This document shows positions 9,770 through 17,337 of a DNA stretch of 64,000 nucleotides, one piece after another. Numbering within the stretch: the first letter of the stretch is position 1; each line of letters starts with the position of its first letter. A program made the translations under genes and the position numbers. This stretch comes from Fimbriiglobus ruber (lineage in GTDB: Bacteria > Planctomycetota > Planctomycetia > Gemmatales > Gemmataceae), in NCBI RefSeq assembly GCF_002197845.1, contig NZ_NIDE01000009.1, forward strand, positions 62,001 to 126,000, read 5' to 3'. The notes under the pieces are model-generated. The model saw only the letters and a list, made by a program, of their open reading frames with translations, was not told the origin of the DNA and searched no databases.

Positions 9770-10499
9770 TACAACAAAATGATCGCGGCCGGGCCGTACA
9801 CGGTTCAGGGCGTCATGTTGGGCGGGGTGGGGGACGGCGGCCCGGGCTCGTTGGACGCCTCAGTAGTGTCCGTGTTCGTCTGCCCGTCCGACGGCCTCCC
9901 GTCTCCCGCGGTCGGCCAGATTCCGGGGACGAACAGTTACCTTGGTCTGTCCAGCTACCGGGGCAGCATGTCCGGGAAGGACCCGTCGGACCCACAGTAC
10001 GGGACCGACGGGGTGATCGTCAACGGGGTGACGGGGAGTGTCCGGATCACCGACATTACGGACGGGACGTCGAACACGCTGATGTTCGGTGAACACAACA
10101 ACGTCGACCCGAACTGGCCGGCCTGGGCGGCGGTTTTTGCCCCCGTCATCGCGAGCGATCCGAGCGTACCGTACTGGGTGCTGGGTTCGACCTGGACGAC
10201 GCAAATCCTCTTCGACCAGGCGGGCACGGCGGGGTCGCTCAACGCACTACTTCCCAGCAGCGCGGGGGATTTCTCGACGACCAGTTTCTATGTGTTGAGC
10301 GCGAGGGCCAGCAGTTTCGGGAGCCGGCACACGGGCGGCGCGAACTTCACCCTGGCCGACGGGTCGGTCCGCTTCATCTCGAACGCGGTGAACAGCAACC
10401 CGACCGTCCTCCCGGCCCTGGCCACCCGGGCGGGCGGCGAAGTGATCGACCCCTCGGCTTATTGAACCCGACCCGAATCCTTGAACCGGGATAGACGCG

Positions 10500-10985
10500 A
10501 TGACCGCTCTGCGTTGGGTTCTACTGGTGGCCGCGGCCGCCTGTGGCGGTTGCGGCCGCGCGCCGGAGTTTGCCCCGGTCGAGGGGACCGTCACCCAGGG
10601 CGGTCGCCCGCTGACGAAGGTGGAGGTCACGTTCTACGCGGACGGCGACACCCGCGGGCCGATGACCACGGGATGGACGGACGACCAGGGGCGATACCGG
10701 GTCCGCACGGAGTCCGGAATCGAGGGTGCGGTCGTCGGCCGGTATCGGGTCTGTGTCCATGATCGGTCGCAGTTCCCTTCGAGGCCCGCGGCTGCGATAC
10801 CGGCAGCGACCCCGGAGGCCCTCAAGAAAGCTTCACCCGGACTCGTCAAGCAACTCGCTCCGGCGGACGGCAAGAAGCCGGCGGTGTCGCCCCGCATTCC
10901 GGTGGCTTACGGCCGGATCACGGAGACACCGCTCCGGGCGGAAGTCGTGGCCGGCGGGTCACGCGTCGACATCCAGATCCCCTGA
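10500..10985 (+). CDS. Small secreted lipoprotein, carboxypeptidase-regulatory-like fold
   Basis: A 161-aa protein that begins MTALRWVLLVAAAACGGCG, a short hydrophobic leader with cysteines suitable for a lipobox. The body starts FAPVEGTVTQGGRPLTKVEVTF and continues DDQGRYRVRT, the pattern of small beta-sandwich (transthyretin/CarboxypepD_reg-like) lipoproteins found next to DUF1559 genes in planctomycetes. It lies 34 bp after the DUF1559 gene and was probably co-transcribed with it. The function of the family is unknown; a structural partner of the pseudopilin is an inference. Two more DUF1559/lipoprotein pairs occur in this window. Confidence 0.8.
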   Translation: MTALRWVLLVAAAACGGCGRAPEFAPVEGTVTQGGRPLTKVEVTFYADGDTRGPMTTGWTDDQGRYRVRTESGIEGAVVGRYRVCVHDRSQFPSRPAAAIPAATPEALKKASPGLVKQLAPADGKKPAVSPRIPVAYGRITETPLRAEVVAGGSRVDIQIP

Positions 10986-11005
10986 CCCCCATCGGAGAAG
11001 CTTCC

Positions 11006-11884
11006 GTGCCCCGGCCGACCCGGCGAATGATGGCTTCCGCCGTCGCGGTCTGCGCGACTGCCGCACTGGCGGCGTGGCTCTATCCGTCCGCCGGGTCGGG
11101 CGGGATGGTGTACGCCGCCCCCGGCGGCGAACCCTTGACTTTGCATCTGGATTACCCACCCAATCGCGGCCCACGGTGTCCGGTCATTCTCTTCGCGCCC
11201 CATCGCGGGGATTGGGGGCCGTCGGCCCGGAACGACTCGCGGTGTCGGACACTGATCGAAGGACTGAACCGCCGAGGCTACGCGGTCGCCACGGCCCAGT
11301 ACAGACAGGCCGGGGTCCACCATTTCCCCGCCCAGATCGCCGACGGCAAACGCGCCGTCCGTTGGCTCCGGGCCAACGCCGACCGACTCGGACTCGCGGG
11401 CGAGCGGATTGGGGCGGTCGGCGTGTCGGCCGGCGGATACGGCGTCTGTATGTTGGGGACGGCCGAAGCGCGGGGCGGCTGCGACGAGCCCGGTGAGAAC
11501 GCGGTCAGTGCCCGGGTTCATGCCGTCGCGGCTCTTGGCGCGCCGACGGACCTGGCTTCCCGCACGTGGCCCCGGACGACCGAGCAGATTTACATCCGCC
11601 CGTATTTGGGCATGGCGTACTACGACGACCCGGAACTGTATGCCCGGGCATCCCCGCTCACCCGTGTGACTTCGGACGCGCCGCCCTTCCTGCTTTTCCA
11701 CTCGACCGACGATCGGCTCGTCCCAGTCGATCAAGCCCGGACCTTCGCCGACAAGCTTCGCCGGGCCGGGGTATCGGTCGAACTGATCGAAGAGGGTGGC
11801 GCCGAACACGTTTGGGGCGGCGAGCGGTTGGTCCGGACGGTTGACCGCCTCGGGGTGTTCTTCGACCAACATCTCCGGCCGTGA
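11006..11884 (+). CDS. Secreted alpha/beta hydrolase (esterase/lipase-like)
   Basis: A 292-aa protein with a hydrophobic N-terminal segment (about residues 8-26), so probably exported or anchored. The nucleophile elbow is GVSAGG with Ser141; the acid is Asp235 or Asp236 in HSTDDRLVP and the base is His268 in GGAEHVWGG, in the normal order of the fold. The overall pattern resembles the BD-FAE/acetyl esterase group of planctomycetes, but the substrate cannot be read from the sequence. The GTG start has GGAGAAG five bases upstream; an ATG at 11027 would shorten the signal segment. Only 20 bp separate it from the lipoprotein gene, suggesting one transcript. Confidence 0.85.
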   Translation: MPRPTRRMMASAVAVCATAALAAWLYPSAGSGGMVYAAPGGEPLTLHLDYPPNRGPRCPVILFAPHRGDWGPSARNDSRCRTLIEGLNRRGYAVATAQYRQAGVHHFPAQIADGKRAVRWLRANADRLGLAGERIGAVGVSAGGYGVCMLGTAEARGGCDEPGENAVSARVHAVAALGAPTDLASRTWPRTTEQIYIRPYLGMAYYDDPELYARASPLTRVTSDAPPFLLFHSTDDRLVPVDQARTFADKLRRAGVSVELIEEGGAEHVWGGERLVRTVDRLGVFFDQHLRP

Positions 11885-11885
11885 C

Positions 11886-12460
11886 GCCGGTCAGACTCAA
11901 TCCGGTATCAACTTGATCACGGTGCCGACGCTCGCCCTCATGGGCCCGACCCGGCCGACCGTGTTCGCCCACATCCCCGACGTCGAATGCCTGGAGTCCG
12001 ACCGGCTCGAGTGTACGGGGTGCCACTTCCGGACCCCATTCCGTCCGGCCTGCGACCAGGGGTGCATGTCGCTGTACTCGCTCTACCCGGACGGCGTTCT
12101 GGACGCGGCGCTCGCGAGAATCCGCGGGCGTCGGAACCGCGTGGCCCTATCGCGAGCCGGTGACGGCCCGCGAACAGCGGGCGTGCGAACCGACCCCGGG
12201 CGTTCGTCCCCCGCCCCGGCGGGGGAACGCGATCTGACGGGGTTCGCCGTTCTGGCGCCCGGCTCGGCCGACCGGACCCGCGCGTGGCCGCACGCCACGT
12301 GGCTCGAACTGGAGGGAGTATTGACCGCCGTCGGCTACCGGACGGCCGTGTTGTATGAGACGACACGGACTGGGTGGATTGCCCGGGCGTCCGCGCGGCT
12401 CTCGCGGAGGTGCTGCCCGGGGAGCCGGTGCAGAAGCCGACAGCCTACCAGGGAGTCGGG
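11886..12460 (+). pseudogene. Fragments of a glycosyltransferase family 9-like protein
   Basis: Directly after the hydrolase stop an open frame reads VPTLALMGPTRPTVFAH, then CTGCHFRTPFRPACDQGCMS. This is the usual C-terminal part of heptosyltransferase-like (GT9) proteins. Further on comes FAVLAPGSADRTRAWPHATW with LELEGVLTAVGYRTAVLYE, which looks like the start of another GT9 domain. There is no start codon context and the preceding domain is missing, so this is a truncated remnant. The boundaries are approximate. The frame continues to 12518 with no recognisable content. Confidence 0.55.
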
Positions 12461-12479
12461 CGGAAATCGGGCTGACGGT

Positions 12480-12897
12480 CGCGGTCCCGCCGACCGCCAC
12501 GGGAGGCGGAAGGTGTAGTCGCCGTACCGGTCCTTGGCGCCGCCGGCGTCCTCCCACCCGTACTGATATCCTGATATCCGCCGACGCGCCACAGGCGGAC
12601 GGTCGTGTTCGCCCGGATGGGCTCCCCGGCCGCCTGGGCCCGGTGGCAGAACGCGTCATCCTCGGCCAGGTACCACGGCTCCCCGGAACTGTCCTCGACG
12701 ACCAGCGGCTGAAAGTACGGGACCAGCGGCGGCCCGAACCACTGGCGACACGGTCTCAGCCCCAGGTGGCCGCGGACACGGTCGAATACCTCCCGACGGG
12801 TGAGGACGAACCTGAGCCCGGCGGACAAGATGTCGATCACTTCGCCGGACCGGCCGAACCGGACCCGGTCGGATTCCGTCGATACACTATCCCCGCT
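12480..12897 (-). pseudogene. GT-A glycosyltransferase C-terminal fragment with 8-bp duplication
   Basis: On the minus strand the frame reads IDILSAGLRFVLTRREVFD, then VPYFQPLVV and WYLAEDDAFCHRAQAAGE, then NTTVRLWRVGGYQ. This matches the C-terminal part of planctomycete GT-A glycosyltransferases, which continues YGWEDAGG. The reading frame breaks at a tandem 8-bp repeat (CTGATATC twice, 12563-12578 on the plus strand). Removing one copy restores GGYQYGWEDAGGAKDRYGDY. The 5' part of the gene is missing, so the remnant is truncated and frameshifted. It points toward the GT9 remnant, suggesting a lost glycosylation locus. Confidence 0.65.
12563..12578. repeat. 8-bp tandem duplication that breaks the GT-A remnant
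   Basis: CTGATATC occurs twice in direct succession. Deleting one unit joins the two halves of a conserved motif in one frame, so the duplication is the likely inactivating event. Confidence 0.75.
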
Positions 12898-12920
12898 CCT
12901 CGATTCACGGAGGCTCTGCG

Positions 12921-13646
12921 ATGCGTCCCGCATTCCTGTCGGCTGCGCTGTTTCTGTCCGTCGCTCCTTTGCTCGCCGACAACGCGGTGCCGGCTCTCCC
13001 GAAGCCCGGGGCTGTGGTGATCGACGAACTCCGCGGGGAAGTGATCCTGTCGGCCAAGATCCAGATTCCGGACGGGAAGCCTTGTATCAACGAATACGGC
13101 GAGCGCATCCAGGCGTTCGCCGGCTGCGCGACGGCAGCCGGCGGGGACGCGAAGATGGCCGGGTACTTCGTCTTCCTCGTAGACGTACCGACCGAAGACG
13201 TCCACGCCGCCCTGATCAAACTCGGGTGCAAACCGCGGGTTCACTACAGCATTCAACAGGGCAAACAGCACCAGGGGCTGAAGCCGACCACGACTCCCAC
13301 GGATTACCTGCAAGGCGACCCGGTCGCACTATCGGTGTTCTGGCAGAAAGACGGCCGGTGGGTCGAGAAGCCGTACCAAGATTTCGTGACCGAGCGCGTG
13401 GTGGTAGACGGGAAGCCGGTGGAAAAACCGTGGACGCCACACTTCGTTTTCCACGGCAGCGGTGCGTTGCACAAGTCCGGGACCGGCTGCCTCGCGTGCC
13501 CGTGCGATTGCGCCGGCGGGATCATCGCGGACAACCGCAACCCGCTCTACGAGCCGAAGCCGATGGTGAAGTTCGACACGAGCAAGGTGCCGCCTGCCGG
13601 AACGCAAGTTTACGTCCGCATCCGGCCGACCATAACCAAGGAATGA
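12921..13646 (+). CDS. YdjY-domain secreted protein
   Basis: A 241-aa protein starting MRPAFLSAALFLSVAPLLAD, a clear signal peptide. The segment VVIDELRGEVILSAKIQIPDGKP opens the YdjY domain seen in planctomycetes, and DVPTEDVHAALIKLGCKPRVHY is the characteristic core. A CLACPCDCAGG cysteine cluster lies at about residues 193-203. The protein is predicted to be periplasmic or surface-exposed; no biochemical activity is known for the family. The last roughly 45 codons are duplicated in diverged form at 14430-14565, on the far side of a toxin-antitoxin pair. Confidence 0.8.
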   Translation: MRPAFLSAALFLSVAPLLADNAVPALPKPGAVVIDELRGEVILSAKIQIPDGKPCINEYGERIQAFAGCATAAGGDAKMAGYFVFLVDVPTEDVHAALIKLGCKPRVHYSIQQGKQHQGLKPTTTPTDYLQGDPVALSVFWQKDGRWVEKPYQDFVTERVVVDGKPVEKPWTPHFVFHGSGALHKSGTGCLACPCDCAGGIIADNRNPLYEPKPMVKFDTSKVPPAGTQVYVRIRPTITKE

Positions 13647-13647
13647 T
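13511..13647 (+). repeat. Direct repeat copy A: tail of the YdjY-domain gene
   Basis: This 137-bp stretch ends at the YdjY stop codon and is repeated with about 10 percent difference at 14430-14565. Most differences are at third codon positions. Confidence 0.85.
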
Positions 13648-13746
13648 CCTCAGCGGGGAGCCGTCCCGACTCTCCAAAAAAAACCTGATTTCACATCGCG
13701 TTTGGTAAGATTTCTAGGGGTCATCAATCGCTGACAGGGTACACCC

Positions 13747-14004
13747 ATGAGTACGATCACGTTGCAGGATGCCCAAAACAGTCTGGCTGATCTGGTTCAT
13801 AACTTATCAATGGGCCAGGTCGTCACAATTACCGAAAACGATCGGCCGGTCGCTCGATTGGTGCCCGTGCCCGCTATCGAACAGCGTCCACCGCGACCAC
13901 GTCCGCCAGTGACGGGTGTCCCTCAAGCCGGAACTGTACCCAATCTGGTTGTTCCTGATGACTTCAAGGCCCCGCTGGCGGAGCTGAGTGAGTACTCGGA
14001 ATGA
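13747..14004 (+). CDS. Phd/YefM-type antitoxin
   Basis: An 85-aa protein: ITLQDAQNSLADLVHNLSMG followed by VTITENDRPVARLVPV is the Phd/YefM N-terminal DNA-binding and dimerisation domain. The C-terminal part is proline-rich and should wrap the toxin. It neutralises the adjacent VapC toxin and, as in the family, probably represses its own operon. The stop overlaps the toxin start by 4 bp (ATGA), indicating translational coupling. The pair sits between two copies of the YdjY gene tail. Confidence 0.9.
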   Translation: MSTITLQDAQNSLADLVHNLSMGQVVTITENDRPVARLVPVPAIEQRPPRPRPPVTGVPQAGTVPNLVVPDDFKAPLAELSEYSE

Positions 14005-14387
14005 GACTTCTTTTGGACACGTGCGCTCTGCTGTGGCTCCTGGGAAACGATCGCAAGCTATCCGTTACGGCCAGATCGGCTTTGTTGGATCCGGCCAACG
14101 AACGTTGGCTTTCACCGATTTCCTTGCTGGAGATTGCTCTTAAGGTTCGCCTCGGAAAACTGCCTCTACCCAAGGCTTACGCGGATTTGTTTCCCGCAGA
14201 ACTCATCGGGAATGACATCCATTTGGTGCCACTGGAACCGGATCACATGGAGCCGCTAACGACGTTGCCGCTTCATCACAAAGATCCTTTCGATCGACTC
14301 ATTGCCTCCACAGCACTGGTCGAGGGCTTGACCCTTGTCTCGGCCGATTTGGCCTTCGATGCTTATGGCATCAACCGCATCTGGTGA
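14001..14387 (+). CDS. vapC: VapC-type PIN-domain toxin
   Basis: A 128-aa PIN ribonuclease. The acidic residues expected for metal binding are all present: Asp6 (LLLDTCALLW), Glu44 (SPISLLEIALK), Asp98 (HHKDPFDRLI) and Asp116 (TLVSADLAF). The family cleaves RNA, often tRNA, when its antitoxin is degraded. It is coupled to the upstream Phd-type antitoxin by a 4-bp overlap. No sign of damage is seen. The gene symbol is by family, not by demonstrated orthology. Confidence 0.9.
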   Translation: MRLLLDTCALLWLLGNDRKLSVTARSALLDPANERWLSPISLLEIALKVRLGKLPLPKAYADLFPAELIGNDIHLVPLEPDHMEPLTTLPLHHKDPFDRLIASTALVEGLTLVSADLAFDAYGINRIW

Positions 14388-14429
14388 TACTCCATGCCGA
14401 ACCAGCACACGTTCGAAACTGTTTGATAA

Positions 14430-14565
14430 CGCCAGCGGTATCATTCCGGACAATCGCAACCCGCTTTACGAACCGAAGCCGATGGTGAAGTTCGAAACGA
14501 GCAAGGTGCCGCCTGTCGGGACGCAGGTTTACGACGCATCCGGCCGACCGTAACCAAGGAATGAT
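14430..14565 (+). pseudogene. Direct repeat copy B: stranded tail of a YdjY-domain gene
   Basis: This segment encodes SGIIPDNRNPLYEPKPMV and KFETSKVPPVGTQVY, nearly identical to the end of the intact YdjY gene, but lacks everything before it. Changes relative to copy A are mostly silent, so this copy diverged as a working gene before truncation. A one-base deletion near 14533 then shifted the final codons. Confidence 0.85.
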
Positions 14566-14693
14566 TACCGTCGCGTTATAAGGCACAACGCCGACGCTAC
14601 CTTCGTGGCGAAGGCATTTTTACAATACGAAGCCAATTTGTCGCAAGTCGTATCCTGAATTCAGATTAGATCCATTGTGTTGTGGGCGCATGC

Positions 14694-14739
14694 TTTCGCC
14701 GTTGGAGCCCCGGCTAAAGCCGGGGCTCCAACGGCGAAA
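14694..14739. repeat. Perfect 46-nt palindrome
   Basis: Two 22-nt arms (left arm TTTCGCCGTTGGAGCCCCGG plus CT) are exact reverse complements with a 2-nt AA loop. It lies 17 bp past the end of the pirin gene and could end its transcript. The GGAGCCCCGGCT core is of the type dispersed through large planctomycete genomes. Confidence 0.85.
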
Positions 14740-14756
14740 CCCTTCCGCATCGTGAT

Positions 14757-15455
14757 TTACGCCAGGTCGAACAGAAGCACTTCGCCTTCTGCGTTTCCCG
14801 TCACATCCAGTACCGGCTCGCCTTCCACGGCCATTGCGTCGCCGGCGTCGAGCCGCTGACCATTCACGGTCACCGCGCCGGTGGCCACATGCAGCCAACC
14901 CCCACGACCGCGGGCGAATGGATACTGCAACTGGTCGCCCGGTCGGACCTTGGCCACCGACAGGGTTACGTCCTGATGGATGACGATCGAGTCATGCCGG
15001 CCGTCACGCGAGGCGGCTACTCGCCACTTACCGAGTCGCTCGCTTTCCGGATACGTTTTTTCCGCGTACCCGGGTGTCAGGCCCTTCTTCTCGGGCACGA
15101 TCCAGATTTGGAGCAGGTGGACCGGCTCCGTCTTGGATGCGTTGAATTCACTGTGAACGATGCCGGTCCCGGCCGACATCTTCTGCCATTCCCCGGGTCG
15201 AATCGTCGACCCGTTTCCCATGCTGTCCCGGTGCGCGAGGGCACCGGATAGCACGTAAGTCAGGATTTCCATGTCCCGGTGCGGGTGGGACGGAAACCCG
15301 CCACCGCCCGCGACCTTGTCATCGTTGATGACGCGGAGCGTGCGGAAATGGTGGTGTGCCGAATCGAAGTAGTCGCCGAACGAAAACGAGTGCCGGCTGT
15401 CGAGCCACCCGATGTTCGTCGTACCGCGGTCGTTTGCTTTCCGAAGCGTGAACAT
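14757..15455 (-). CDS. Pirin family protein (cupin, quercetinase-like)
   Basis: A 232-aa two-domain cupin beginning MFTLRKANDRGTTNIGWLDS. The metal-binding pattern of pirins is present: FPSHPHRDMEILTYVL (two His), then GTGIVHSEF (His and Glu). Family members bind iron or nickel and some oxidise quercetin, while others act as redox sensors or transcription cofactors; which applies here is unknown. The chosen ATG has GAGGGA 6 bp upstream on the minus strand. An upstream in-frame ATG at 15509 lacks the family sequence. A 46-nt palindrome follows the stop. Confidence 0.9.
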   Translation of the reverse strand: MFTLRKANDRGTTNIGWLDSRHSFSFGDYFDSAHHHFRTLRVINDDKVAGGGGFPSHPHRDMEILTYVLSGALAHRDSMGNGSTIRPGEWQKMSAGTGIVHSEFNASKTEPVHLLQIWIVPEKKGLTPGYAEKTYPESERLGKWRVAASRDGRHDSIVIHQDVTLSVAKVRPGDQLQYPFARGRGGWLHVATGAVTVNGQRLDAGDAMAVEGEPVLDVTGNAEGEVLLFDLA

Positions 15456-15552
15456 ACCAACATCCCTCGGAGCCCGTCGGGTTATACCCGTCCGACACGC
15501 TCCATTCAAATATACCCGCCGCGGTATACCTTCTTACACCCCACGCGCCCGG

Positions 15553-16614
15553 CTACCGCCCCGCGGCCGACAGGAATTCGTGCATCCCGAACCCGACCGC
15601 CACAGCGGTAGTTGCGCTCACGACCAACACCGCAAACCCTAGCCACCGCGTGGCTTTGATCTGCCACCACATGAGTACGCCGGACAGCCACCAAAACACC
15701 ATCACGCCCGCCATGATGTCGACGACGACCGCCCACACCCAGCGGACGGAGACCTCGCCAGGGTAGCCGTGCTGGAGGTGCATCCGGGTCAGGAACCGGC
15801 GGGGCGACAGCGTCGGTTCGACGGCCGTGTCGTCCGCAGGTCGGCCGCCCACGGCGCCGGTCTGGGCGTTGTACGTGACCCGGCACCGCTTGCCGTCCGC
15901 GTCCATCAGGAAGACGAGGTCCGGAACCGAGGTCACGGTCACGTCGCCATTTGGGAAGCCGGTCCGCTCCAACATCGCCGGGATCGACTGCAGCACCCGT
16001 TCGTGCAACGTGTAGTCGAGTTTAAGGCCGTCGGTCGCGCGGGCGGTGGCTTGCCCCTTGCCCGAGTCTCCCCCCCGTTCCCGGTTGGGCGAACGTGTTT
16101 TGCCGCCCGCGGGCCGTCCCCCGATAGCGAACGGGGCGACACCGCCCGTCTCGGCCGTCGCAGCTGGGCGACTACGAACCGTGCCGCCTTTCCCGGTCGC
16201 GTCGATCAGCAGACTCACTTCCCGGCCATCGGCTTTCACGGTCGCGAATGCGGCATCGTGGTTGTACTTCGCCGCTTCGGGTTCGATCAGCGCATACGAC
16301 ATACCGGCCGGGGCGCGGGCTTGGAGTGCCACGACCACTTGCCCGGCCAACTCCACGGGCGTCGGCGGGCATTCCATCGGCGTGCCGACCAACGCCGTCG
16401 CCCCGAACTCGACGGTTGGTGCATCGCTGAACACACTGGGATGGTTGAATAGAAACGCCGTCACCCCGTAAAGAAGCACCCACGGCAGCATCAAAAGGCC
16501 GGCGTACAAATGTCCTCGACGAACGAGCCAGAGAACTCCCCGAATCAGCGGCCTTCGGCGCGGCCGGAATGACGGCGACGAAGTGACAAGAGGAGGAGTG
16601 GCGGTCGAATTCAT
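15553..16614 (-). CDS. PepSY-associated membrane protein
   Basis: A 353-aa inner-membrane protein. One membrane segment near residues 38-57 (GLLMLPWVLLYGVTAFLF), a long extracytoplasmic part containing two PepSY-like stretches, then two membrane segments at about 288-310 and 320-345. RRGHLYAGLLMLPWVLLYG and HLQHGYPGE are typical of the PepSY_TM group, often linked to iron uptake or to control of extracellular enzymes. A low-complexity Gly/Arg stretch at about 170-195 is unusual. Upstream and downstream genes do not indicate the partner. Confidence 0.8.
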   Translation of the reverse strand: MNSTATPPLVTSSPSFRPRRRPLIRGVLWLVRRGHLYAGLLMLPWVLLYGVTAFLFNHPSVFSDAPTVEFGATALVGTPMECPPTPVELAGQVVVALQARAPAGMSYALIEPEAAKYNHDAAFATVKADGREVSLLIDATGKGGTVRSRPAATAETGGVAPFAIGGRPAGGKTRSPNRERGGDSGKGQATARATDGLKLDYTLHERVLQSIPAMLERTGFPNGDVTVTSVPDLVFLMDADGKRCRVTYNAQTGAVGGRPADDTAVEPTLSPRRFLTRMHLQHGYPGEVSVRWVWAVVVDIMAGVMVFWWLSGVLMWWQIKATRWLGFAVLVVSATTAVAVGFGMHEFLSAAGR

Positions 16615-17337
16615 GGGTTCAAAGCCGGGGCATCAGGTGTGCAAAGCGAGTGGCTCTCGCTCAAATCTGTTTGCCAAGTCACTGCCAGTAAGACATTTGC
16701 GATTCAGATGTATTCTGGCCCGACTCGCCTGAGCCAGCCACCGGGCCAGATCAAACCCTGTTTAATTGAGAACAAGTCTCAATATCATTCGTCCTGAATA
16801 GCTTAAATTGATTTCACGGGTGGTCAAGGAGGACGCGGCAAATTTGACCTGAAATAGTGCTGATTGCCCGGTAGTGGGCGGTGTTGTAAGGCACGCAATA
16901 GCGTGCCGTCGCTTCCCGCGGCAAGAGCGGCACGCTATTGCGTGCCTACAACACCGCCCGCTACCCAAAAATGGACCGCCGGAGAATTTGGCGGAGGGAA
17001 GGCTTTCGCACAAAACCCTTCGTCATTTGCGGACTTGTTTTCCCCGGTAAGTGGTTGTCGCGAGCCGGATTCCACGGGCAAGTTTCACCAACTCTCCGAG
17101 AAGCATTCACCGGACCGTCCGTTCGGTGGTAGAATTCCTCTGTCTAGAGTCTAACGCGGCTGCTCGGTCGTCTCGTTTTTTCCTGGGCCGTATCGTACTC
17201 TTGGTCGCAAGTTCCGATTCAGCGTGTGTGTGGCGTTCGGGCGGACTTACCGTGTGAACCGCCAGCTCCTAGTCCGACTGCCCGGATTGCCTCGAAAAAT
17301 CGTTGGCGACCCAGTCCGTGTGTGCTGAGATAAGTGC
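16615..17337. other. Long intergenic region with one near-palindromic element
   Basis: No gene is supported in this 720-bp gap. Besides the inverted repeat at 16870-16966, it must carry the promoters of the divergent PepSY gene and the orphan membrane protein. No promoter motif was clear. Confidence 0.5.
16870..16966. repeat. 97-bp near-perfect inverted repeat element
   Basis: The arms (16870-16908 and 16928-16966, about 39 nt each) contain GGCGGTGTTGTA and GGCACGCAATAGCGTGCC and differ by one inserted A and one G/T change. Each arm holds its own smaller palindrome (GGCACGC AATA GCGTGCC). This nested layout is more like a small mobile repeat than a terminator. Confidence 0.8.

Larger units (their letters stand above)
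8215..10465 (+). pseudogene. DUF1559 prepilin-like gene split by an IS630-type element
   Basis: Two parts of one DUF1559 gene flank an insertion. The 5' part (8215-8597) starts at an ATG preceded by GGGAGG at 8202 and carries the type IV pilin-like leader [21 protein letters not shown] and the [11 protein letters not shown]...[11 protein letters not shown] block. The 3' part (9772-10465) has the VFVCPSD block and ends with the SRHTGGANFTLADGSVRFIS signature of the family. Removing the IS and one TA restores the frame (CAG TTC TAC AAC) and gives a 358-aa protein. As it stands the first part ends in the IS after about 130 residues. DUF1559 proteins are exported, pseudopilin-like and present in dozens to hundreds of copies per planctomycete genome, so loss of one may be tolerated. 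Confidence 0.92.

Noticed and set aside
12355-13020. 221-codon plus-strand open frame
   Set aside because: It runs antisense to the GT-A remnant and into the YdjY start without any motif.
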